Notes: generated by a model not told the origin, from the letters alone. Shown: positions 7,551 to 16,689, numbered from the stretch's first letter. The stretch: 17,362 bases of DNA from DATLWR01 sp035576205 (GCA_035576205.1 DATLWR010000050.1:1-17362); one strand, 5' to 3'. Numbers and translations are program-made.

Positions 7551-8659
7551 CCATCCTGCTGGCGCATGGTCTCGATCATCCGGCCAAAATCACGGTATTG
7601 TTTCATGAGCCGGCGCTGCCGGCTGGCACCGTCACCGTTTTTCTGCCAGGCCGGCAACTGTTCGGCGACCATGTGAATATCGGTCGTTGTGGCGCCATGC
7701 GTGGCGAGCGTCTCCAGTCTTCGGGATAACCAGGATAGCAACGGTACGGTTGTTTCCGTATGCGGATCGATCAGCTCCGTTTGCATACCGTAGCGGCAGG
7801 CCCGCCAGCGGTTCTCGCGGATCAGTGAAGGGTGGATACGTTTTTCCGCCACGCTCCCGGCCAGAGCCGCCATCGCCTCGGCGCGAATGTAGGCGACACA
7901 GGCTGCCACATCGTTTCGGCTGGCAGGCATGTCCGCAACGCGAATCTCCAGTGTACCGAAATCGGGGTGCGGGCGCATCTCCCACCAGATATCACGGACC
8001 GAGTCGATGCTGCCGGTGGCCAGCAGGCGGCCGGCACAGTGTTCAAAATCTCGCCAGTCGTTGAAGTAAAACGGCATGCCTCCCTGGCTCAGGCCTTCGA
8101 AGATCTTGATACGGCAGGCTGCAAGACCGGTATCCTCGCCGTTCCAGAATGGTGAATTGGCCGACAGGGCGAGGAACACCGGCATGACGGGAAGCAGGTG
8201 GTTCATGACGCGGATGCAGCTGTCGCCATCGGGCATGCCGATATGCACGTGTACTCCGAAAATATTGAACCGCCGGGCCATCCACTGCAGCCGTTCAAGC
8301 AGCCTGTAATAGCGTGGATTCTCGGTGATGGTCTGATCGCGCCATTTTGAGAATGGATGGGTGCCGGAGGAGAACAGAGCTGTTTGTCTTGGTTGCAGGA
8401 TGTCGCTGACCCGTGCGTAAAGTTCCGCAAGCTCATCCATGCAGGCCGGCGTATCGGCATGAATGCCGGTATTTATCTCGACCGTGGAGGTAAAGAGCTC
8501 GGGCTTGATGCGCGGTGTATCGCCGGTGACCTCGAAGACATAAGGGGCGGCAGGGACCTGGGCGCCGCTTGCGGTATCCACCGTCATCCATTCCATTTCA
8601 ACACCGAGGGTGCCGGGTGCCGATGGCTGGAACGGAAATGTCGGTGACTGTTGCATCAT
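7541..8659 (-). CDS. ybdK: YbdK-type carboxylate-amine ligase (glutamate-cysteine ligase family 2)
   Basis: A 372-residue member of the GCS2/YbdK family: ATP-dependent enzymes that join a carboxylate to an amine. E. coli YbdK shows weak glutamate-cysteine ligase activity; the physiological substrate is often unknown. Motifs: GVEMEWMTVD at 19-28 at the N-terminal ATP/metal site; KPELFTSTVEINTGI at 52-66; GVHVHIGMPDGD at 135-146; LSANSPFWNGEDTG at 165-178; and WWEMRPHPDFGTLEIRVAD at 225-243, the most diagnostic block. Two adjacent ATGs at 8659 and 8656 are both possible. The gene starts 27 bases after the TPR lipoprotein stop, and its own stop lies in the start region of the amidohydrolase gene (ATGA), so these two are probably translated together. 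Confidence 0.92.
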   Translation of the reverse strand: MMQQSPTFPFQPSAPGTLGVEMEWMTVDTASGAQVPAAPYVFEVTGDTPRIKPELFTSTVEINTGIHADTPACMDELAELYARVSDILQPRQTALFSSGTHPFSKWRDQTITENPRYYRLLERLQWMARRFNIFGVHVHIGMPDGDSCIRVMNHLLPVMPVFLALSANSPFWNGEDTGLAACRIKIFEGLSQGGMPFYFNDWRDFEHCAGRLLATGSIDSVRDIWWEMRPHPDFGTLEIRVADMPASRNDVAACVAYIRAEAMAALAGSVAEKRIHPSLIRENRWRACRYGMQTELIDPHTETTVPLLSWLSRRLETLATHGATTTDIHMVAEQLPAWQKNGDGASRQRRLMKQYRDFGRMIETMRQQDGWR

Positions 8660-8686
8660 CCTGATTATAGCTCCGGTGACTTTCGG

Positions 8687-9472
8687 TTATGGAGCGTTGC
8701 TTTTCAATGCATTCAGCGCATCACGCATATGCTCCGCCCTGACGGTTTCGTTGATGGCCTGCAGGGAGCGGATCAGGCGCAGTCGCGTGTCGGGGTCGGG
8801 CCTCAGTGCCAGGCTGCGCTGGTAGGCCGTTACGGCATCACGGTCCTTGCCGGCTTGGTGCAGGATATCGCCGTAGCCTTGCCAGCACGGAGCACACATG
8901 GGGAGCAGGGCGACAGCCTTGTGCGCCTGATCGGTGGCCTCATCGAGGTTGCCTTGGGCAGCGAGGAATTCTGCAAAACGGAGGCGGGCGAAACCATTGT
9001 TCGGGTCGGCGGCGATGGCCTGCCCAAACTGATCCTTCGCCTGCTCATTTTGTCCGTTTGCTGCCGATATTCCGGCAAGCAGATACCAGGGTGTCGCCTC
9101 GTGAGGAAAATGCTCGCTGGTTTGCTGCAGGATTTTCTCGGCCTGAGCGGTATCTCCCTGCCGCTGTAGCAGGTTCGCAAGATTGATGGCGGACGGGAAA
9201 TGCCAGCGATGCTGCAGATTCTCTTCGTAAAGTTTGCGGGCATCTTCCTTGTGATTACTCTCTTCGAAGTCAAGGGCGAGATCGTAGCGGGCATCGAGAT
9301 TGCCCGGATTTGTCTTCACTTCCCGCTCCAGTGCGCGCCGGTATTCGGTCATCTCCCCTTTGTCACGATATTCGAACGCTGTCGAGAAGGCCGTTGCCGG
9401 TTTGTGGGGGGCTGCGCAACCTGCCAGGACTCCGCCCAGCATGATGGTCGCGAAAACCCACGTCCGCCGCAT
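8687..9472 (-). CDS. TPR-repeat lipoprotein
   Basis: A 261-residue secreted lipoprotein. Residues 1-19 form a lipoprotein signal: two Arg, a hydrophobic core and the lipobox LAGC, with Cys19 as the lipidation site. The rest is helical and shows tetratricopeptide-type repeats, for example ARYDLALDFEESNHKEDARK, ANLLQRQGDTAQAEKIL, LAGISAANGQNEQAKDQFGQ and LRFAEFLAAQGNLDEATDQA. Repeat periods of about 34-36 residues with the A/G-x-x-A pattern support the assignment. There is no Asp after the Cys, so outer-membrane sorting is plausible. Its ATG directly abuts the mlaD stop (0 bases between), so it is probably part of the lipid-transport operon. A scaffold or partner role for the MCE complex is inference from position; it is not PilF, BamD or any TPR lipoprotein I recognise. 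Confidence 0.82.
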   Translation of the reverse strand: MRRTWVFATIMLGGVLAGCAAPHKPATAFSTAFEYRDKGEMTEYRRALEREVKTNPGNLDARYDLALDFEESNHKEDARKLYEENLQHRWHFPSAINLANLLQRQGDTAQAEKILQQTSEHFPHEATPWYLLAGISAANGQNEQAKDQFGQAIAADPNNGFARLRFAEFLAAQGNLDEATDQAHKAVALLPMCAPCWQGYGDILHQAGKDRDAVTAYQRSLALRPDPDTRLRLIRSLQAINETVRAEHMRDALNALKSNAP

Positions 9473-10480
9473 TTATGGCTTTGCCGGCGCCGGCCCCATG
9501 TGACCGGTCGTAAGGATCATCTCCTCCATTTTCAGCCGGTCGGCTTTCGGCGAGGCTTTCACTTCCGGCTTTTCGGTGAGCACCTTCCAAGGATTGCGTC
9601 GGATATCATCGGAGAAGGCTTCGAGGTTCTCCGATGCCTTGCGCAATTCGAACAGGATCCGGTACAGGTTCTCCTGGTTGTCCATGAGTGTCGAGTTGAT
9701 CGAATGACTCACTGCCGCGCTTTCGGTAAAGAATTCCTTGCTGGCCGTCACCGCTTTCGGCAGTTCGCTGGCCGCCGTGGCAAGATCCTGCCGGTGTTGG
9801 GATAACAGGGCGCTGATACTTTCCGTCGACTGATGCAGTTGTTCGAGGATCGGTGGCAGTTCCTTCTGCAGAGCCTGCATCGTTTTCCGCATCGATTCGG
9901 TGGTCAGATGAATCTCCTGCCGGTTCTCGTGCAGCATGTCCTTGAGCTCTGCGACGGTGCGGTTGCTGTTGGCAATCAGTTGCTGCAGTGACGCTTCGCC
10001 GTTTTTGCCGCCCACGCCGCTGGCCAGCGAATGGGTGAGGCTGCGGATATCGTCGGTGATTTCGGAGGCCTTGGAGATGAACGTGTTGATGTCTCCGGAT
10101 GGATTCGAGGGGATCAGGGCGCCCGGCGGCAACAGGGTGGTATCCCCCGGTTTGGCGGTCAGCGCCAGGTTCTTTTCTCCCACCAGGCCGCGGCTGATGA
10201 TGGTGGCACGGGTGGAGCCGGGCAGCTTGACACCTGGCTTCAGGGCGATGCGTACCACGGCACGGTTGTCGCGCAGGTAGATATCCTGCACGGTACCGAC
10301 CTTCACACCAGCCATGCGCACGGGTGATTCCACATCGAGCCCGAGCAGGTCATCGAACTCCGTTTCGACGGTGCTGCCTTGCGGATTGAACCAGTTCCCC
10401 TCGCCGATCTTGCCGGTCGCGAAAAAGAGCAATACCAAGGCGACGATCACAAAGGCACCAAGCCGGGCTTGCGGATTCAT
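9473..10480 (-). CDS. mlaD: MCE-domain substrate-binding protein of Mla-type lipid transporter
   Basis: A 335-residue protein anchored by one N-terminal TM helix (about 7-21) with the rest in the periplasm. One MCE domain lies at about 36-125: VETEFDDLLGLDVESPVRMAG is the conserved entry and GVKVGTVQDIYL follows. MCE domains form hexameric rings that carry phospholipid between membranes. After residue 130 there is a long polar helical region to about 310, rich in Leu/Ser/Glu heptad-like patterns, then a Pro/Lys-rich end. E. coli MlaD is 183 residues, so this version has a long helical extension like those of longer single-MCE proteins, possibly a tunnel across the periplasm. Its ATG overlaps the mlaF stop (ATGA, 10480-10477); GGAGGAGG sits about 10 bases upstream. 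No mlaC or mlaB follows. Confidence 0.9.
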   Translation of the reverse strand: MNPQARLGAFVIVALVLLFFATGKIGEGNWFNPQGSTVETEFDDLLGLDVESPVRMAGVKVGTVQDIYLRDNRAVVRIALKPGVKLPGSTRATIISRGLVGEKNLALTAKPGDTTLLPPGALIPSNPSGDINTFISKASEITDDIRSLTHSLASGVGGKNGEASLQQLIANSNRTVAELKDMLHENRQEIHLTTESMRKTMQALQKELPPILEQLHQSTESISALLSQHRQDLATAASELPKAVTASKEFFTESAAVSHSINSTLMDNQENLYRILFELRKASENLEAFSDDIRRNPWKVLTEKPEVKASPKADRLKMEEMILTTGHMGPAPAKP

Positions 10481-11292
10481 GACTGCGTGGCCTCCTCCAT
10501 ACGTTTCCCCCAGTCGCTGGTGTTGATCGGTCCCTCGGCCCGTCCTTCGACGAATTGCCGCAGCATCGGATCCTGATGCGAGTCTAGCTGATCCGGCGGG
10601 ATTTGCAGGTGGATGCGCGCATGGCAGAGCAGGGCGATCTGGTCGCTGATCATGGCCGCGCTCTTCATGTCGTGGGTGATGCTCAGGATGGTGGTACCCG
10701 AATCCTTGTGCAGGCGCACGATCAGGCGGTTGATCACATCCGACATGATCGGATCGAGGCCGGTGGTGGGCTCATCGAGGAAGACGATATCGGGCTTGTG
10801 GCAGATGGTGCGGGCAAGTCCGACGCGCTTGGCCATGCCGCCGGAGAGTTCGGCCGGCATCAGGTCGGCAATGTCGGGCAGGCCTACCCAGTGCAACACC
10901 TCGATGGCGTGTTCGCGTGCGGCCTGCGGTTTCTCGCCATGCCGGAGCAGCGCAAAGGCGACGTTTTCCCATACCGACAGCGAGTCGAAGAGGGCGGCGC
11001 GCTGGAACAGCATGCCGACCCGCTGCATGCGCGCCAGCTGTTCCGTTTCGCTCAGTGCCAGCCAGTTCTCGCCGTCGACCAGAATCTCGCCGGCATCGGG
11101 CTTGAGCAGGCCGAGGATGCATTTGATCAATACGCTCTTGCCGCTGCCCGACATGCCGATCACGGTGGTCGATTTGCCGGGCATGATGTCCAGGTCGACG
11201 CCATCGAGCACCACCTTGTCCTCGAAGCGCTTGCTTAAGCCCCGGATGCGGATGCGGGGCTGCGCGTCGTCCTTTTTCATCCGAACATCCAT
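10477..11292 (-). CDS. mlaF: ABC transporter ATPase of Mla-type lipid transporter
   Basis: Cytoplasmic ATPase subunit that powers the MlaE permease. The 271-residue protein has Walker A GMSGSGKS at 46-53, Q-loop Gln97 (GMLFQRAALFDSL), signature LSGGMAKR at 149-156, Walker B IVFLDEP at 169-175, D-loop TGLDP at 177-181 and the switch His207 (ITHDM). The 'FQ.aALFDSLtV.eNVaF' and 'SGGMaKRv.LARt' wording is specific to the MlaF/Ttg2A class. The C-terminal part beyond 240 is somewhat longer than a bare ATPase domain, as in MlaF homologues. Start choice is uncertain: ATG 11292 gives the full length, while ATG 11280 overlaps the mlaE stop as ATGA and would remove four residues. Its stop overlaps mlaD. 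Confidence 0.94.
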   Translation of the reverse strand: MDVRMKKDDAQPRIRIRGLSKRFEDKVVLDGVDLDIMPGKSTTVIGMSGSGKSVLIKCILGLLKPDAGEILVDGENWLALSETEQLARMQRVGMLFQRAALFDSLSVWENVAFALLRHGEKPQAAREHAIEVLHWVGLPDIADLMPAELSGGMAKRVGLARTICHKPDIVFLDEPTTGLDPIMSDVINRLIVRLHKDSGTTILSITHDMKSAAMISDQIALLCHARIHLQIPPDQLDSHQDPMLRQFVEGRAEGPINTSDWGKRMEEATQS

Positions 11293-12047
11293 GCCGTCAG
11301 GAAGTAGTCGGAGATCAGGATGCTCATGCAGGAGATCACCACCGCCCGGGTGGTGGCGCGGCCCACGCCTTCAGCACCACCGCCGCAACTGAAACCTTCG
11401 GTACAGCCGATGATCCCGATCAGCACCCCGAAGAAAGCCGCCTTGATGAGGCCGGAGTAGAAATCGTGGAGCTCCATGTAGATCGTCGTGTTTTCGATGT
11501 AAACGGTGGGGTTCTGGTCGAGCAGGTAGATGCTGATGGCATAGCCGCCGTAGATGCCGATGAAGTCGGCGATGACGACGAGCAGCGGCATCATCAGTGT
11601 CACGGCCAGAAGTCTGGGCATGATCAGGTAGCGGATCGGGTCGGTGGAGAGCGTCCACAAGGCGTCGATCTGCTCGGTTACCCGCATGGTGCCAAGTTCC
11701 GCTGCAAAGGAAGCGCCGACCCGGCCGGCGATCATCAGGCCGACCAGCACCGGTCCCAGTTCGCGGACCAGCGACATCGACACGACGAGACCGGTCATGC
11801 TTTCGGCGGCAAAACGGTGGAAAACGATGTAGGACTGGAGCGCCAGCACCATGCCGGTGAACAGTGCGGTGAGCAGCACGACGGGTAGCGACTGTACGCC
11901 GACCTCTTCCGCCTGCTGCAGGATGATGCGCGGGTGCCAGGGCGGAGATGCCATGCGGCGAAGGGTGCGTCCGAACATCTGGGCGTAAAGGCCGGTATGC
12001 AGACACAGGTTTTCGACAACCCTGCCGATCAGCACCAGGAAGTTCAT
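11277..12047 (-). CDS. mlaE: Mla-type lipid ABC transporter permease
   Basis: A 256-residue inner-membrane permease of the MlaE/TrnI family, partner of MlaF and of the MCE ring. Diagnostic blocks: the amphipathic N-terminal helix (MNFLVLIGRVVENLCLHTG), QSLPVVLLTALFTGMVLALQ, LVRELGPVLVGLMIAGRVG, ELGTMRVTEQIDAL, and near the end GCTEGFSCGGGAEGVGRATT. Four to five hydrophobic segments follow the family pattern. In the known system MlaFEDB moves phospholipid between the inner membrane and the outer leaflet pathway to keep the outer membrane asymmetric. The ATG at 12047 overlaps the alr stop as ATGA, so mlaE appears to be translated by coupling from alr; I see no separate Shine-Dalgarno site. Confidence 0.95.
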   Translation of the reverse strand: MNFLVLIGRVVENLCLHTGLYAQMFGRTLRRMASPPWHPRIILQQAEEVGVQSLPVVLLTALFTGMVLALQSYIVFHRFAAESMTGLVVSMSLVRELGPVLVGLMIAGRVGASFAAELGTMRVTEQIDALWTLSTDPIRYLIMPRLLAVTLMMPLLVVIADFIGIYGGYAISIYLLDQNPTVYIENTTIYMELHDFYSGLIKAAFFGVLIGIIGCTEGFSCGGGAEGVGRATTRAVVISCMSILISDYFLTAWMFG

Positions 12048-13114
12048 GGCACGGGGACTCGATGGACGCGCTGGCCGATGCCGGTGAACAGCGTGTAGGA
12101 GATGGTGCCGGCCTGTTCGGCGACAATGTTGGCATCCAGCTGATCGCCCCAGAACTCCACTTCGTCGCCTGGCGCGGCATGGATGTCGCTGACATCGATC
12201 AGTGTGTAATCCATGCAGACGCGGCCGACGATCGGAGCCTTGCGGCCGTCCAGCATGCCATAACCGGTATTGGAGAGCTGGCGCGGCAGGCCGTCGGCGT
12301 AACCGAGGCAGACGGTGGCGATGCGCATCGGCTGCCGCGCCGTGAAGCTTGCGCCATAGGAGACGCTGTCGCCCGCCTGCAGGTCGCGGGTCTGGATGAT
12401 GTGGCCGGTCAGCTGCATGACCGGTTTCAGTCCGATCGGTCGCGAAGGGATCGGTTCGGCACCGTAGAGGGCGATACCCGGACGCACCACGTCGCCGGCC
12501 GAGTCGGCGAGGGTGAGCATGCCGGCGCTGTTGAGCAGCGACGTCGGCAACTGCATGCCGAGCTGCTGGCGGAAACGCAGGAAGTTTTCGGCCTGTGCCA
12601 TATTCTGAGGATGGCCGGGTTCGTCGGCACAGGCAAGGTGGCTCATGAGACCGGCGATGCCGAGTCCGGCCTCGCGGCAGGCGGTGAGCAGTTCTGTTGC
12701 CGGTTCGGCACCCAGCCGCTTCATGCCGGTATCGAGCTTGATCCAGATGCTGCCGGAAAATCCCACTGCAGCCAGTAGGCGCACCTGTTCCGGGCCGGTG
12801 AGGGCGGGCGTCAGCCCGTGTTCCCGGGCAAGTCCGGCATCTTCCGCATCGAATATGCCGGAAAGCAGCGTGATCTCGGCGGCGGGGGCATCGGGAAGCA
12901 GGGCGCGCAGTTGCGCTCCTTCGCTGGCATCGGTGACGCCGAATCTTGTGCAGCCTTCATCGGCGAGGGTGGGTGCGACCAGTTGCAGGCCGTGGCCGTA
13001 GGCATTGGCCTTGACGATCGCCATGATGGTTGCAGAGCCTGACTTTTGCCCGAGCAGCCGAAAGTTGTGCCGCAGATGGTCGAGATGGATGCGGGCAGTG
13101 GCAGGGCGACTCAT
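12044..13114 (-). CDS. alr: Alanine racemase
   Basis: PLP-dependent cytosolic enzyme that interconverts L- and D-alanine, providing D-Ala for peptidoglycan. The 356-residue length is normal. PLP lysine is Lys35 in AIVKANAYGHG (32-42). The second catalytic base is Tyr253 in SVSYGASF. Other family blocks: KLDTGMKRLG at 126-135, MSHLACAD at 157-164, VRPGIALYGAEP at 210-221, CLGYADGLPR at 269-278 and VGRVCMDYTLIDVSD at 296-310. It lies 24 bases after dnaB on the same strand, an order (dnaB-alr) common in proteobacteria, and is coupled to mlaE by an ATGA overlap. No good ribosome-binding site is visible before ATG 13114. Confidence 0.96.
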   Translation of the reverse strand: MSRPATARIHLDHLRHNFRLLGQKSGSATIMAIVKANAYGHGLQLVAPTLADEGCTRFGVTDASEGAQLRALLPDAPAAEITLLSGIFDAEDAGLAREHGLTPALTGPEQVRLLAAVGFSGSIWIKLDTGMKRLGAEPATELLTACREAGLGIAGLMSHLACADEPGHPQNMAQAENFLRFRQQLGMQLPTSLLNSAGMLTLADSAGDVVRPGIALYGAEPIPSRPIGLKPVMQLTGHIIQTRDLQAGDSVSYGASFTARQPMRIATVCLGYADGLPRQLSNTGYGMLDGRKAPIVGRVCMDYTLIDVSDIHAAPGDEVEFWGDQLDANIVAEQAGTISYTLFTGIGQRVHRVPVP

Positions 13115-13138
13115 GCGCAGAGTGTCGCCCGAAAGAAA

Positions 13139-14520
<1,382 letters not shown>

Positions 14521-14524
<4 letters not shown>

Positions 14525-14970
14525 TGGCTTTCGGATTCGACCTTGACGGACAGCTCCGCGATAACATCCGGATGCAGCCGGACGCGGAATGCATGTTCGC
14601 CGACGGTCTTGATGTTGTCGTCCAGCAGGATGGCGCGGCGCTCGATCTCGTAGCCCTGCGCCTCGAGCAGGTCAGCCAGCTCGTGCGTGCTGACCGAGCC
14701 GTACAGGTGCTCGCCGTCGGAAGTCGGGGCGGTGATGGTGAGCTCCAGGCCGTTCAGCTTGCTTGCCTTATCCTTGGCGGCGTCGAGCAGTGCCTGCTCG
14801 TGCGCTTCCAGCTGGGTGCGACGGCGCTCCAGAACCTTGCGGTTGCCGTCGGTGGCGACGATCGCCTTGCCTTTCGGCAGCAGGAAGTTGCGGGCATAGC
14901 CCGGGCGAACGGAAACCTCGTCGCCGACATTGCCGAGCCCTTCAACTCGTTCCAATAGAATCAACTGCAT
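14521..14970 (-). CDS. rplI: 50S ribosomal protein bL9
   Basis: A 149-residue large-subunit protein. The N-terminal domain contains the family signature, GNVGDEVSVRPGYARNFLLP followed by KGKAIVAT. A long connecting helix follows (about 40-75, charged and Ala-rich), then the C-terminal rRNA-binding domain (DGEHLYGSVSTHELADLL to VRLHPDVIAEL). Two adjacent ATGs occur at 14973 and 14970. I choose the second because GGAGGA (14981-14976) is then 5 bases away rather than 2, and because family members begin M-x-V/L-I-L-L-E. With this start the DUF2232 stop and rplI start share one base (TGATG). The stop overlaps the dnaB TTG start, so bL9 translation probably feeds DnaB translation. Confidence 0.97.
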
Positions 14971-15965
14971 CATTGTCCTCCAGTGGCCGGATTGAGACTC
15001 CGGCGATAATCAAACCAGATGTCCAGCAGGCCGACGATGACGAATGGAACGATCACCGCAGACCACATGAACAACATCATATACATCAACCCGATGGCCA
15101 GCATCATGTCGCGGGCCTTCAGCCAGCTGTGCGCAACCGCTACGCCCTGCACGGCCAGCAATCCCGCCAGCATGATGGCGGCATTGATGCCGACATACTG
15201 GCCATTGCCACCGGCAAAGTTCGCCAGCAGCAGCATGGCCAGAAAGCCATAGGCCAGCGGCTTGCCGAATGCGATCCCCAAGGGGCTCGCCACATCGCCG
15301 CGGTAGAAGCCGTAGCGGCGGGCAACATTGCGCGCCAGTACGACATCCCCCCACCAGGCCATCCACAGCCCGAAAGCCGCGATGCCCGGCAGGACCAGCG
15401 AAGTCAGGTGCTTCGCATCAGCCAGCATCCTGGCTGTATCGGCATCACCTTGCGGAGCCTGGGCTGCGGCGAACAGCGGGGCAATCTGCTGGGCGACAAA
15501 CGCCTGCAAATCGACTCCCTGGCTCATGGCGCCGGCCAGCAATGCAGCCAGCACGCCCATGCCGATGCCGATGGCAACCAGCAGTGCGCTGCGCCGTACC
15601 CCACCGAGCCGCCGCAGCGCATTGGCGGTGAGGATCGGCAACAGACCGTACAGCGACAGCACCACCAGTGCCGGCAACAGCTCGAATCCGCTCAGCGCAT
15701 AAACGGCCAATGCCGCGATGCCACTGACATTCAGTCCGAACATCGCCCCGCCACCGAAGCTGACGAGTGCCACCAGCGCCGGGCTCAGGACGTGCAGTCC
15801 GAGGCCGACGGCCGAGGCGAGCATCGCCAGCAGGGGAATGCCCTGCAATAACGCCGGCAGCCACAGGGCGGCTGTTAGCATGACGACGAGCAGGGCTGCG
15901 CAGGGAAGCCGCCGCGTCAGAACGAACGCTGCGGCCGGTGGCAACACTGTCGTCGTCGGGTTCAT
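14970..15965 (-). CDS. DUF2232-like polytopic membrane protein between rpsR and rplI
   Basis: A 331-residue hydrophobic protein with about eight predicted membrane segments, such as ALLVVMLTAALWLPALLQGI, LLPALVVLSLYGLLPILTAN, LLVAIGIGMGVLAALLAGAM, LTSLVLPGIAAFGLWMAWWG, YGFLAMLLLANFAG and MMLAIGLMYMMLFMWSAVIV. A gene for a DUF2232 (YybS-like) membrane protein between rpsR and rplI is a known arrangement in several bacteria, and this protein fits in length, hydrophobicity and position. Its function is not known; I base the family call more on context than on motifs. The ATG at 15965 follows rpsR by 12 bases, with GGCGGAG directly against the start codon, closer than usual, so translation may depend on rpsR. 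Its TGA overlaps the rplI ATG by one base. Confidence 0.72.
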   Translation of the reverse strand: MNPTTTVLPPAAAFVLTRRLPCAALLVVMLTAALWLPALLQGIPLLAMLASAVGLGLHVLSPALVALVSFGGGAMFGLNVSGIAALAVYALSGFELLPALVVLSLYGLLPILTANALRRLGGVRRSALLVAIGIGMGVLAALLAGAMSQGVDLQAFVAQQIAPLFAAAQAPQGDADTARMLADAKHLTSLVLPGIAAFGLWMAWWGDVVLARNVARRYGFYRGDVASPLGIAFGKPLAYGFLAMLLLANFAGGNGQYVGINAAIMLAGLLAVQGVAVAHSWLKARDMMLAIGLMYMMLFMWSAVIVPFVIVGLLDIWFDYRRSLNPATGGQ

Positions 15966-15977
15966 CTCCGCCGCTGA

Positions 15978-16325
15978 TTAATCGTGGTGCAGCGGCGTGA
16001 ACGACAGCAGTGCCAGGACACGGGCGCGCTTGATGGCGCTGGTGATCTGGCGCTGGTGAGCGGCACAGTTGCCGGTCACACGGGCCGGCAGGATCTTGAA
16101 ACGCTCGGTGATGAAGTGCCGCAGCATTTCCGGATCCTTGTGATCGATCTTCAGGCTGGTGTCGGCGCAGAACTTGCAGAACTTGCGACGGCGCTGGAAA
16201 CGACCACCGCCGCCACCACGGCGCGGGCCGCGATCGCCGCCACGCTCGCCACGTTCACCGCGCTCGCCACGTTCACCGCGCTCGCTGGTTGTCTGAGCTT
16301 CATTTTCCCTGATTTCTTCACTCAT
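15978..16325 (-). CDS. rpsR: 30S ribosomal protein bS18 with repetitive N-terminal extension
   Basis: Small-subunit protein that pairs with bS6 on the platform. The conserved core begins at about residue 46 (RRRKFCKFCADTSLKIDHKD) and continues through LRHFITERFKILPARVTGNC and QITSAIKRARVLALL. The protein has 115 residues where bS18 usually has about 75. The additional 40 or so N-terminal residues are an acidic start (MSEEIRENEAQ), five consecutive ERG/GER tripeptides and a Gly/Arg-rich run. The start is well supported: GAGGAG overlaps the priB stop, 6 bases before ATG 16325. The CxxC pair at Cys50 and Cys53, seen in zinc-type variants, is present. Neighbours priB upstream and DUF2232 downstream give the usual rpsF operon. 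Confidence 0.95.
   Translation of the reverse strand: MSEEIRENEAQTTSERGERGERGERGERGGDRGPRRGGGGGRFQRRRKFCKFCADTSLKIDHKDPEMLRHFITERFKILPARVTGNCAAHQRQITSAIKRARVLALLSFTPLHHD
16243..16286. repeat. 18-bp tandem repeat, about 2.4 copies, inside rpsR
   Basis: The unit CGCTCGCCACGTTCACCG occurs exactly at 16243-16260 and 16261-16278, followed by 8 bases of a third copy (one mismatch at the end). Read on the minus strand each 9 bases encodes the tripeptide Gly-Glu-Arg, so the array builds the repeating N-terminal tail of bS18. Copies are identical at synonymous positions, which suggests recent duplication by slippage. Confidence 0.9.
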
Positions 16326-16335
16326 TCTTTACTCC

Positions 16336-16689
16336 TCAATTCCTGTCGGCATCGCTGCCTTCAAGGGGGTGGCAACTCTCCACCCAGATTTCAACTTGTC
16401 CCCAGCAGGGTTCTCCCTCCCGGCTGTAATACCGCCGTCGCAGGCAGCCGGTCACTTCGACCTGCCGTCCCTCGGCGCGTACCAGCGCTTCCGCCGCCTT
16501 GCCGGTTGCCCTTATAGGCATCGGCTGCATCTCCTGGATTCCGGCGCGAACCGGTCCCAGTTGCGGGCGCGGCGTATGAACTTCGGCGATCACGGCAAGA
16601 CTGCCGTCCGGAGTCCAGCGCTGGCGCAGTTGCTGCAGCAGGCCGGAGACCCGGGCGAAGTTCGACTCAGGCGCCGGCTTCTTCTCCAC
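16336..16689 (-). CDS. priB: PriB-like primosomal single-strand-binding protein (OB fold)
   Basis: A 117-residue protein encoded between rpsF and rpsR, the standard place for priB in many proteobacteria. PriB is a small SSB-related protein that helps restart stalled replication forks with PriA and DnaT. OB-fold-like strands are visible: FARVSGLLQQLRQRWTPDGS at 11-30, LAVIAEVHTPRPQ at 31-43, MQPMPIRATGKAAEALV at 54-70, GRQVEVTGCLRRRYYS at 74-89 and GQVEIWVESCHPL at 97-109. The 'G..V.V.G.L....y' strand pair is the clearest SSB/PriB hallmark. Sequence similarity to E. coli PriB is low, so the name rests on position plus fold pattern. The start is GTG 16689, which overlaps the end of rpsF by 23 bases; GGAAG lies 4 bases upstream. 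No in-frame ATG is available near the N terminus. Confidence 0.75.
   Translation of the reverse strand: MEKKPAPESNFARVSGLLQQLRQRWTPDGSLAVIAEVHTPRPQLGPVRAGIQEMQPMPIRATGKAAEALVRAEGRQVEVTGCLRRRYYSREGEPCWGQVEIWVESCHPLEGSDADRN

Noticed and set aside
8664..8669. Perfect TATAAT on the minus strand just before the ybdK start, suggesting a leaderless promoter
   Set aside because: No -35-like hexamer lies at 16-18 bases and there is no extended -10 TG; the match may be chance in a 27-base gap. Transcription-start mapping would decide.
11948..12778. Plus-strand open frame (276 codons) opposite mlaE and alr
   Set aside because: It crosses the alr-mlaE junction on the opposite strand and has no recognisable domain; alr and mlaE are certain.
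14763..15851. Long plus-strand open frame (362 codons) opposite rplI and the DUF2232 gene
   Set aside because: It is antisense to well-supported coding sequence, spans two genes, and its product is rich in Gln, Arg, His and Pro with no family pattern; typical shadow in GC-rich DNA.
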